64,000 nt of DNA from CAZCEC01 sp964497615. GTDB lineage: Bacteria > Chloroflexota > Anaerolineae > Anaerolineales > UBA6663. Numbering within the stretch: the stretch's first letter is position 1; every line of letters starts with the position of its first letter. The DNA lies in assembly GCA_964497615.1 (NCBI GenBank), contig CAZCEC010000024.1:18505-82504 (forward strand). The letters are read 5' to 3'. Below the pieces are notes generated by a model, which saw only the letters and a program-made list of their open reading frames with translations, was not told the DNA's origin and searched no databases. Below are positions 42,802 to 49,394 of this stretch, piece after piece. Made by a program: the position numbers and the translations under genes.

Positions 42802-42836
42802 GGGCGCTCCTGTTGCGGGGCTATGGCACGCCCAGA

Positions 42837-44003
42837 TTATCGGTTGCCTTTGGCGCGATTGTGGGTGACACAGAGCATTTGGCAGTTCTTAGCCGAACTG
42901 TCGCCGCCCTTGCTCCATGCGGCAACGTGGTCCGCGTCCATTTCGGCGAGCTTCCATATTTTGCTCTTATTGGCATCATGCCCGACTGCGCAAAGCGGGC
43001 AATTTGATTTGCCTTTCGCTTCGGCAGCAGCGGTCTGCTTGGCGTAGACGGACCTTTTGGTCGCTTCATCGAACACTCGTACATCCAGGAGCTTCGAATC
43101 TTTAAGGCCGCCGAGAATGTATTCAAAGACGCCGCTGCGCTTTTTGACATACGGGTCGGCATAAAGCCGCTTGACCTGGGCAGAAACTTTGGCCGGGTCA
43201 TACGACTTGGAATGGTATTGCTCGTAGAGCCGTCCCCATTCCAGCCCCTGCATCTCCTTCTCAACATCCCTGAACACGCTCGACACCCAGTCAATGACGC
43301 TGTTGAAGTAAGTCTTCAGCTCATTGATGTTGCTTTTAGTGCGATGGGCGCTCATGTAGCCGCCAATGTCACCCTGGCTCACCCAGTCCAGCGCCCGCTC
43401 CAGGTAGGCCTGCCGGTTGGGGCTGCCCTTGATATACGCGCTCCACTTCTGGATGTTCGCGTTCTGGCTGTTGCTGAACTCGGCCTTGGCCAGCGTCACG
43501 AACGGCCCGGAGTAGATGGCGTTCAATAGCTCCTGGTCGTTGAGCGGCACGCCCGCGATGTTGATCGTCTCAAACCACTGCTTGATCTCGCTTTCCGTGC
43601 CCTCGCACTCGTAGATCAGCAATTTCGAGTCCCGAATCTTGGCCTGCTGGTCGGCGGGCAGGCTGTCGAAGTTCTTCGGGTTGCCGTCATCCATGATCGC
43701 GAACTTGTTCGTCAAGAACCGCCCGATACTGGTGATGCGCTGCTGGCCGTCCAGCACTTCAAACTTGTCCTTGGCGACGGTGTTGAAGTAGATCAATCCG
43801 AGCGGATACCCCTTGAGCAGCGAGTGGATGACGGCCTGCTCTTTCTTGCCGCCGCCGTCGGCATAGATGTAGTTCCGCTGGTACTCCGGCTGAATGGTGA
43901 GCTTGCCGCCCAGCCCGTACAGCCCTTTGCCCTCCAATTCGTTGTACACAAACCCGTCGCAGATGCCGGCGACGGTGATCCCGGTTCTCAGTGTGGTCTT
44001 CAC
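42837..44003 (-). CDS. DUF262 (ParB-fold) protein with C-terminal HNH nuclease
   Basis: A 388-residue protein. The DUF262 part carries LTIQPEYQRNYIYADGG and the signature FEVLDGQQRITSIGRFL (DGQQR at 85-89), which in GmrS-type proteins binds and hydrolyses nucleotides. The last 55 residues are an HNH nuclease with two cysteine pairs or triads (CPLC, CQMLC) and MDADHVAAWSKGGDSSAKN. This layout is close to GmrSD/type IV restriction enzymes, although the DUF1524 module is replaced by a plain HNH. Its ATG overlaps the stop of the methyltransferase gene by ATGA, so the two are made together. The GC content is lower than the surroundings, which suggests transfer. Confidence 0.85.
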   Translation of the reverse strand: MKTTLRTGITVAGICDGFVYNELEGKGLYGLGGKLTIQPEYQRNYIYADGGGKKEQAVIHSLLKGYPLGLIYFNTVAKDKFEVLDGQQRITSIGRFLTNKFAIMDDGNPKNFDSLPADQQAKIRDSKLLIYECEGTESEIKQWFETINIAGVPLNDQELLNAIYSGPFVTLAKAEFSNSQNANIQKWSAYIKGSPNRQAYLERALDWVSQGDIGGYMSAHRTKSNINELKTYFNSVIDWVSSVFRDVEKEMQGLEWGRLYEQYHSKSYDPAKVSAQVKRLYADPYVKKRSGVFEYILGGLKDSKLLDVRVFDEATKRSVYAKQTAAAEAKGKSNCPLCAVGHDANKSKIWKLAEMDADHVAAWSKGGDSSAKNCQMLCVTHNRAKGNR

Positions 44004-45199
44004 TTCTTCTTCCCCTTAGTCGGGTGGCGGTGGCGGATAAGGACTCGTTTGAAAACCTTGACGCCGTTCACGACCCCAGAAGCGTTGAGGTCGTAAACGC
44101 CCGGCTTGCCGAATCGGTTCTGATACGCGTCCCGGCACTCGCGAGACGTGTACACCCGCGTCCTACAGGCATTGTCTGGGTCGTTGGACTCCGTGGTGCC
44201 CACAATCTCGAACTGGTCAGGGTTGTACTTGTCGAGGAAGGTAATCGGGACGCCCATCGCGCCGTCGTAGTCACTGGGTATCGCGTCGACAAACGGCACT
44301 TCGATAGCGTCGTAGTTGTCGTACTGGTCGTACGCCGCCTTCCCCTTGATCTCCTTGTGTTTGCTGAACCGCAGGTTGTCCGCCATGGTCATGAGGGGCA
44401 GCTTCTGGTGGCGGCGGCCATGATCCAGGTTTGTGTACCAGCGAACGCCCTTGACACGGATGTACTTAACGCCGTTTTCATCAACTCGCCAGCCGGCCGC
44501 GTTGAGCGGGTAGTGATCGGGAACGCGGAACTCGCGGTCCCCACTGTGGATGGTGACGCCCATCCATAGCTTGTTGGCCCTGATGAGTGGAAAAATTTCT
44601 TTGTAGGTGATGGCCTGAACGTTGCCGATGATCAGAAACTTCTTGCCGTGCTCCACGAGTTGGGCAACATACTCGCGAAACAGAGAGAAAGGCGGGTTGG
44701 TCACAATGATATCCGCCTGTTTCAAGAGCGCGATGCACTCGGGGCTGCGGAAGTCGCCGCCTTCCGCCAGGCGGGTGCGGGTGTGGGCGTTCCGCTTCAG
44801 GAAGAGCTCGACGTCTTCGATGCCGGTCGCGCCGTCTTCGTTGACATCCTTGACTGCCTCGATCTCGACGGCAATGGCCTTGGGCTTTTGGCGCTTGCCA
44901 TTGCCCTCGTCATACTCCAAGAACGTGAGTTGTGCGCCGGCGATGGGCGAGCCGTCGTAGCTGGTGGTGATGAGCTTTTTCAGCCCGAGCCGGTTGAAGT
45001 TGGCGGCAAAGTATTTGAAGAAGTTGCTCTCAAAGGGATCGTCGCAATTGCAGTAGACGACCTGGCCGCGAAAGGTGTCGGGGTCGAACTCCAGGTAGGC
45101 CTCGACCTCCTTCTGGATGTCAACGTACTGCGTATAGAACTCGTCCTGCTTGGCCGTCTTCGCGGCGTGCAGGCTTCGATTCGACGGCTGGCTCGGCAT
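44000..45199 (-). CDS. M.EcoRI-family N6-adenine DNA methyltransferase
   Basis: A 399-residue methyltransferase. The catalytic motif IV reads IIVTNPPFSLFREYV (NPPF at 168-171), as in N6-adenine enzymes. The opening (AAKTAKQDEFYTQYVDIQKE), QVVYCNCDDPFESNFFKYFA and the end (NRFGKPGVYDLNASGVVNGV) are characteristic of the EcoRI methylase family. It methylates an adenine in a recognition site that cannot be predicted from here. I start at the ATG at 45199 because the family begins there. No R.EcoRI-like nuclease is near; instead a DUF262-HNH gene is coupled directly downstream. A sigma-70-type promoter lies about 95 bp upstream. Confidence 0.88.
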   Translation of the reverse strand: MPSQPSNRSLHAAKTAKQDEFYTQYVDIQKEVEAYLEFDPDTFRGQVVYCNCDDPFESNFFKYFAANFNRLGLKKLITTSYDGSPIAGAQLTFLEYDEGNGKRQKPKAIAVEIEAVKDVNEDGATGIEDVELFLKRNAHTRTRLAEGGDFRSPECIALLKQADIIVTNPPFSLFREYVAQLVEHGKKFLIIGNVQAITYKEIFPLIRANKLWMGVTIHSGDREFRVPDHYPLNAAGWRVDENGVKYIRVKGVRWYTNLDHGRRHQKLPLMTMADNLRFSKHKEIKGKAAYDQYDNYDAIEVPFVDAIPSDYDGAMGVPITFLDKYNPDQFEIVGTTESNDPDNACRTRVYTSRECRDAYQNRFGKPGVYDLNASGVVNGVKVFKRVLIRHRHPTKGKKK

Positions 45200-45294
45200 T
45201 CGTTGAAGTTCCCTTAAAATAGCGCAGGCCGCCCGCTGGGTGCGAACGGCCCGGAGTCTACTGTCGGCCAATTGCCCCCAAGTGGTTGGCGACT

Positions 45295-45322
45295 ATTATA
45301 AGCCGCGCGGGCCGCATGGCAA
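45295..45322 (-). promoter_or_regulatory. Promoter of the methyltransferase-DUF262 operon
   Basis: On the minus strand TTGCCA (45322-45317), a 16-bp spacer and TATAAT (45300-45295). The transcript would have a leader of about 90 bases before the ATG at 45199. Confidence 0.6.
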
Positions 45323-45429
45323 GCAGCAACTGGGGCCAGCGCCAGGAGGGTGCAGCGGTTGTCCATGAAAACCGCTTCTGGCGGTTGCCCCGACTCGCGC
45401 TACAATCGGGCCAGGGGCCCGGCCCAGCC

Positions 45430-45855
45430 ATGCTCTCGCTCAAGAATCGCGTCGGCAACTTTCTCATCCTCGGCGGCCTGATTGGCCTGCTGATCTTCGT
45501 CGCCACCGCCATCACGCCGCCGGAACACGTTGACCTGTGGGCGTTCCTGATCGGCGCGGCGCTGGTGGGGGTGGGCGTGCGCTTCCGGCTGGATAAGCGC
45601 GGGCGGCCCACGGCCCCGCCGCCGCGCCCGGCCGGCCCGCCGCCCGGCGCCCAGCCGCGCCCGGCCCCCAAGGGCAAAGGCCCCGCCAAGGGCGGCGGCA
45701 AACCCGCCGGCCCGCCGCCCGGCCCGCCCCCCAGGCCCGCCCGCCGTGGCCCGCTAGCCACCATCTTCAAAGGCCCCGCCCAGCAGAAGACCGCGCCCAA
45801 GGGGCCGCCGGGCGCGGGCGCAGGGGGCAAGCCGCCGGCCAAGGGGCGTAAATAG
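45430..45855 (+). CDS. Small membrane protein with Pro/Lys-rich tail
   Basis: A 141-residue protein with two membrane helices at about 11-30 (FLILGGLIGLLIFVATAI) and 36-55 (VDLWAFLIGAALVGVGVRF). A long tail is made of proline, glycine, lysine and arginine (RPAGPPPGAQPRPAPKGKGP and on). I do not recognise a family. The tail carries a strong positive charge and would lie in the cytoplasm, where it could touch nucleic acid or membrane lipids. I chose the ATG at 45430 because the first helix follows directly; upstream in-frame codons overlap the promoter of the divergent methyltransferase. Confidence 0.6.
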   Translation: MLSLKNRVGNFLILGGLIGLLIFVATAITPPEHVDLWAFLIGAALVGVGVRFRLDKRGRPTAPPPRPAGPPPGAQPRPAPKGKGPAKGGGKPAGPPPGPPPRPARRGPLATIFKGPAQQKTAPKGPPGAGAGGKPPAKGRK

Positions 45856-45950
45856 GAAGGGTATAAGGGGGCTAAAGGGTATAAGGGGCGGGGCGACTAC
45901 ACATGCCCTTTATACCCTTTGCACCCTTTATACCCCTTTGGGGATAATGC
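45856..45950. repeat. GGGTATAAGGGG word tract
   Basis: Words GGGTATAAGGGG, CTAAAGGGTATAAGGGGC and their complements TATACCCTTTGCACCC are arranged so that the two halves can pair. The tract runs up to the TTG start of the next gene. Confidence 0.8.
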
Positions 45951-45954
45951 ACTT

Positions 45955-46776
45955 TTGACCCACACCCGCCTCCTCGAAGAACTCTCCCTCAACGCCTGGC
46001 CCGCGCTCCATACGCTCGTCGTGGATGGCTGGATTGTGCGCTTCGCCAATGGCTACACGCGCCGCGCCAACTCGGTCAACCCGCTGTATGCGCCGAACGG
46101 GGATGTGGAGCAGAACATCCGCGCCTGCGAAGCCCTGTTCGCCGCGCGCGGGCTGCCGACGGTCTTCAAGCTCACGCCCGCTTCGCAGCCGGCGGGCCTG
46201 GATGACATGCTGGCGGCGCGGGGCTATGCGCGCGAAGCCGAGACCAGCGTGCAGACGCTGGCATTCCCCCCTCATCCCCCAACCCCTTCTCCCCTGGGGG
46301 AGAAGGGGGGTGTGTCCGCCACCAGCACGTTCGCACGCGCCCTGACCGCCGAATGGTTCGCCGCGCACGCTGCCATCAGCGGGCTGGATCCGCGCCACCA
46401 CGCCACGGCGCGGGCAATGTTAACGATGTTGGGCAGCGTTTCCACGAACACCGAACCTTTCGCCCCTGCCCGCACGGAACCACCCGCCGCCTGCTTCGCC
46501 CACATCATTCACGCCGATGCGCCGGTGGCCTGCGGGCTGGCCGTGCTGGAGCGCGGCTACCTCGGCNNNNNNNNNNTGCACCCCGCCCACCGCCGCCAGG
46601 GCTACGCCCGCCAGTTGATGCTGGACCTGCTGGCCTGGGGCCAGGCGCAGGGCGCGCACACCGCCTACCTGCAAGTGATGGCGAACAACGACGCGGCGCT
46701 GAGGCTGTATGCGGGGTTGGGATACGCGGAAGTGTACCGGTACTGGTATCGCGTGAAGGGGGTACAAGGGGCATGA
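45955..46776 (+). CDS. GNAT N-acetyltransferase interrupted by an assembly gap and carrying an inserted repeat
   Basis: About 273 residues as drawn. The N-terminal part (LEELSLNAWPALHTLVVDGW, FANGYTRRANSVNPLY) and the C-terminal GNAT fold (HPAHRRQGYARQLMLDLLAW, YLQVMANNDAALRLYAGLGY) fit a known two-part GNAT family. The acetyl-CoA loop is R-R-Q-G-Y-A. Ten Ns at 46567-46576 fall just before this loop, where about six residues (a strand like LYDIVV) are expected, so the true gap is probably 16 bp. Residues PPHPPTPSPLGEKGG (46265-46311) come from an inserted CCCCTTCTCCCCTGGGGGAG palindrome without loss of frame. I choose TTG at 45955 as the start, since upstream codons are repeat tract. Confidence 0.75.
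   Translation: MTHTRLLEELSLNAWPALHTLVVDGWIVRFANGYTRRANSVNPLYAPNGDVEQNIRACEALFAARGLPTVFKLTPASQPAGLDDMLAARGYAREAETSVQTLAFPPHPPTPSPLGEKGGVSATSTFARALTAEWFAAHAAISGLDPRHHATARAMLTMLGSVSTNTEPFAPARTEPPAACFAHIIHADAPVACGLAVLERGYLGXXXXHPAHRRQGYARQLMLDLLAWGQAQGAHTAYLQVMANNDAALRLYAGLGYAEVYRYWYRVKGVQGA
46567..46576. other. 10-N assembly gap inside the GNAT gene
   Basis: Ten Ns interrupt the codons for the strand before the acetyl-CoA loop. Frame is kept on both sides only if the real length is 10 plus a multiple of 3. Confidence 0.95.
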
Positions 46777-46789
46777 AGGGCAGCGCGGT

Positions 46790-46817
46790 TTGACAGCCTC
46801 CCCGCCCTGTTTATAAT
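46790..46817 (+). promoter_or_regulatory. Consensus sigma-70-type promoter
   Basis: TTGACA (46790-46795), a 16-bp spacer and TATAAT (46812-46817): both boxes match the consensus exactly. It drives the gene at 46908 with a leader of about 85 bases. Confidence 0.75.
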
Positions 46818-46907
46818 GCGCCGCCAGCAGGCCGTATCCACATTCTACTGTGCGCTGTTTGCCCCCGTCTGGAGTGGGCGGCGCACGCCCGGCGCAGGAG
46901 GGCCAAA

Positions 46908-47597
46908 ATGATCCGATACCCAGCCTCAGCCACCGACAAAGTGTGGCAAAGCAAGAAGACCAAGGCTGACCGGCTGCTGAAGAAGACCGGTCTGGGCACA
47001 AAGCTGATCGAGGCGGAAAAGCGGTGGAATGCGGTCCCGTGGGTCGAGTTCGCTGAACACGACTTCCAGTCCATGCAAGAAGTGAGGGTGATTGACCAGA
47101 AGCTAAAGAAAGTGCGCGCCGCCTATACCCTGCTGCTCAAAGTCCAGCCGGCAGTCCAGGCCGCCGCGAAGCATGCCTCCAACCTGTGGAAGCTCAACGG
47201 TCTGTCGCCGGAAGCCAAGCAGGCGGCGCGGGACATTTGGATCACTTTGACGGATGCCCAGCAGGAGCTCAAGCGCGCCACCGATCGCGCCCAGAGCACC
47301 CACAATCAACTTGAAAGACAGCGCGTGAACTTGAGCGTCATTCACAACCTGTCGCTGAAGCTGGCCGGCAACGTGGTGGCCACCGCGTCGAAGGCCGATT
47401 GGCGCGCCGGAGAAGGCGAGCTGGCGGTCGTCAGCAGCGATCTCAAATGGACCATTGACAAGCAGGCGATCCAGGCGCTTAAGAAGAATCAGACCAGCCT
47501 AGCCGCGGTCGGCACCCGGCAGGGCGGGAACAAGAAGCTCAAGCTGAACGTCGTGCTGGCCTTGCTGGGCGCGCCGGTCATTTTTAAGGCCAAGTAG
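46908..47597 (+). CDS. Basic helical protein of unknown function
   Basis: A 229-residue protein that I do not recognise. It is rich in Lys, Ala and Leu and reads as amphipathic helices (KADRLLKKTGLGTKLIEAEK, VIDQKLKKVRAAYTLLLKV, DAQQELKRATDRAQSTHNQ). It ends in a short hydrophobic strand (LKLNVVLALLGAPVIFKAK). There is no signal peptide. AGGAGG lies 7 bp before the ATG and the promoter boxes match the sigma-70 consensus, so high expression is likely. In style it recalls the lysine-rich protein at 27619, but I see no clear alignment between them. Confidence 0.72.
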   Translation: MIRYPASATDKVWQSKKTKADRLLKKTGLGTKLIEAEKRWNAVPWVEFAEHDFQSMQEVRVIDQKLKKVRAAYTLLLKVQPAVQAAAKHASNLWKLNGLSPEAKQAARDIWITLTDAQQELKRATDRAQSTHNQLERQRVNLSVIHNLSLKLAGNVVATASKADWRAGEGELAVVSSDLKWTIDKQAIQALKKNQTSLAAVGTRQGGNKKLKLNVVLALLGAPVIFKAK

Positions 47598-47624
47598 CGG
47601 CCCGGCTCCGGCCCGGCCCGCGCC

Positions 47625-47942
47625 ATGGACCTGCTCCAGGAGAGCCTGCGGATTGCGCGCGCGCGCCGCTACCGGGGGCAGATCGCCGAGGTCGTGGAAA
47701 CCATCGCCTTCGCCGCGGGCGCGCGCGGCCAGGCGGACCAGGCCGCGCGCCTGCTGGGCGCCGCCGAAAGCCTGGCCCAGTCCATTGGCCAACTGCGCGC
47801 CCCTAGCCTGCGGGCCGCTTTCGAGCGCAACGTGAGCGCCCTCCAAGCCCGGATGGACGCGGCCGCCTTCAACCGGCTCCGGGCCGAGGGCCGCCGCCTG
47901 GACGAAGCCGCCGCCCTGGCGTTGGCCGAGGGCCTGGCGTAG
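47625..47942 (+). pseudogene. C-terminal remnant of a TPR-type (LuxR/adenylate-cyclase-like) regulator
   Basis: A 105-codon frame whose product (RYRGQIAEVVETIAFAAGAR, QADQAARLLGAAESLAQSIG, AAFNRLRAEGRRLDEAAALA) matches the last TPR helices of large MalT/LuxR- or cyclase-type regulators. There the phrase RAARLLGAAE and an EGR-x-LSLEEA ending are standard. The parent proteins are 700-1100 residues; everything upstream is missing, and the frame begins right after an unrelated gene. I call it a leftover of a deleted regulator. An ATG at 47625 has CCGGCC context but no ribosome site, so expression is doubtful. Confidence 0.7.
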
Positions 47943-47944
47943 AA

Positions 47945-48090
47945 ATGGGTCTAAAGGGCATAAAGGGTCTAAGGGGCATAAAGGGTATAAAGGGCACTAT
48001 GGCGCCCCCCACTTACGGTATTTTGAACAGGCCAGGGCGCGTCGAGCTCCACGCCCCTTATTCCCTTTAAGCCCCTTATACCCCTTCGCG
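47945..48090. repeat. ATAAAGGGCATAAAGGG word tract
   Basis: GGTCTAAAGGGCATAAAGGG-type words, followed after 48050 by the complement (TTATTCCCTTTAAGCCCC), so the tract as a whole can form a hairpin. No gene. Confidence 0.8.
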
Positions 48091-48094
48091 CCCG

Positions 48095-48880
48095 ATGCCC
48101 CTCCACTTCACCGAAGCCGGCCCGCCCTCCGCGCCCACCCTGCTCTTCCTGCACGGCGGCGGCGTCGGCGGGTGGATGTGGCGCAAGCACATCGCCGCGT
48201 TTGAGACGGACTACCACTGCCTGGCGCCCGACCTGCCCGAGCAGGGCCACAGCGTGGACGCGGGCGAGTTCTCCATGCGGGCGGCGGTGCAGGCCGTGGC
48301 CGAGCTGATTCACACCCGCGCGCACGAGGGCCGCGCGCACCTGGTGGGGCTGTCGCTGGGGGCGCAGGTGGGGGCGGGGGTGCTGGCAGTGGCGGCGCGG
48401 CTGGCCGGGCGGTCGCTGCTCACCGGCGCGCTCACCCAGCCGCTGCTGGGCGCGGGGCTGATCAAGCCCCTCATGCGCGCCTACGCGCCCGTTATGAATT
48501 GGGAACCGCTGATCCGCGCCAACTTCCGCCAACTGGGGTTGCCCGAAGAATATTACGCGGACTTCGCCGCCGACACGCGCCGCACCAGCGCCGCCGCGCT
48601 GGGCCGCATCCTGACGGCCAACCTGAACTTCCGCGTGCCGCCGGGGCTGACGCGGCTGACGACGCCGGTGCTGGTGCTGGTGGGCGAGCGGGAGCCGCGC
48701 ACCATGCGCCGTTCGGCCCGCGAGCTGTCCGCGTCCATGCTGGGCGGGCAGGCGCTGATGGTGGGCGGGCAGGGGCACAACTGGCCGCTGACGGCGCCCG
48801 AACTCTTCCAGCGCACGCTGCGCGCCTGGCTGAACGACGCGGTGCTGCCGGGGGAGCTGGTGGCGGTGCCGAGGAAGTAA
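48095..48880 (+). CDS. Alpha/beta-fold hydrolase (second)
   Basis: A 261-residue alpha/beta hydrolase. TLLFLHGGGVGGWMWRKHIA supplies the oxyanion loop, HLVGLSLGAQVGAGVLAVAA carries the G-L-S-L-G nucleophile elbow, and VGGQGHNWPLTAPELF carries the histidine. The acid is likely in VLVLVGEREPRTMRRSA. The cap is small (about residues 120-190). The group includes esterases and C-C hydrolases; the substrate is unknown. It is cytoplasmic. It is not a paralogue in close sense of the hydrolase at 8361. The gene follows a word tract with no clear ribosome site. Confidence 0.85.
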   Translation: MPLHFTEAGPPSAPTLLFLHGGGVGGWMWRKHIAAFETDYHCLAPDLPEQGHSVDAGEFSMRAAVQAVAELIHTRAHEGRAHLVGLSLGAQVGAGVLAVAARLAGRSLLTGALTQPLLGAGLIKPLMRAYAPVMNWEPLIRANFRQLGLPEEYYADFAADTRRTSAAALGRILTANLNFRVPPGLTRLTTPVLVLVGEREPRTMRRSARELSASMLGGQALMVGGQGHNWPLTAPELFQRTLRAWLNDAVLPGELVAVPRK

Positions 48881-48881
48881 G

Positions 48882-49230
48882 TGTCAGGTGTCAAGTGTCA
48901 AGTGTCACGGCGCGCGAGGCGCCTGCCCTGAGCGGAGCCGAAGGGGTATCGGTGATGGTCAAGGACAAGACCTGCCAGGTTTGGCCTGCGGGGCGTTCAG
49001 GCGTGCGCGCGACAAACCTGGCAGGTCTTTTCAACGAACGATCAATGCCTGCTCTGCTTTCACACACTGGCTTGATGTGATGATGGGATTGCGTTTCTAA
49101 TCCGCGCCCAGCCGCTGGCGTGATCCCGAGCGTGGTCTCGCTAAAAACCGTGCGGCTGGCGGACATTTAACGGGACCCTGCTCGGGATCAGGGTCACGCG
49201 TGGGCGCGGATTAGATGACAACGCCTATGC
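48882..49230. repeat. Repeat array: AAGTGTC words, palindrome copy 6 and a MITE
   Basis: Three families lie in a row: GTGTCAAGTGTCAAGTGTCA words (48882-48908), the AAGACCTGCCAGGTTT palindrome (48967-49028), and a full MITE (49090-49225; TTTCTAATCCGCGCCCAG, GTGGTCTCGCTAAAAACC, TTTAACGGGACCCTGC, GGGCGCGGATTAGATGAC). A further GGGCGCGGAATGGATGAC relic is at 49345. No gene is present between 48881 and 49394. Confidence 0.82.
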
Positions 49231-49394
49231 CCACCGCCACGTTAATCTTTGAAAGCTCAATCCGCGGCCAGCCCCCGCCGCGGCCAGCGCTTCAGCCGCG
49301 TGCCTCGGCCAGCCCCACGATCAGCCCCTCGGGGCCGCGCGTGGGCGCGGAATGGATGACGCCCCCCGTCCGCTGGCGAGTGTGTGCCTGATGC

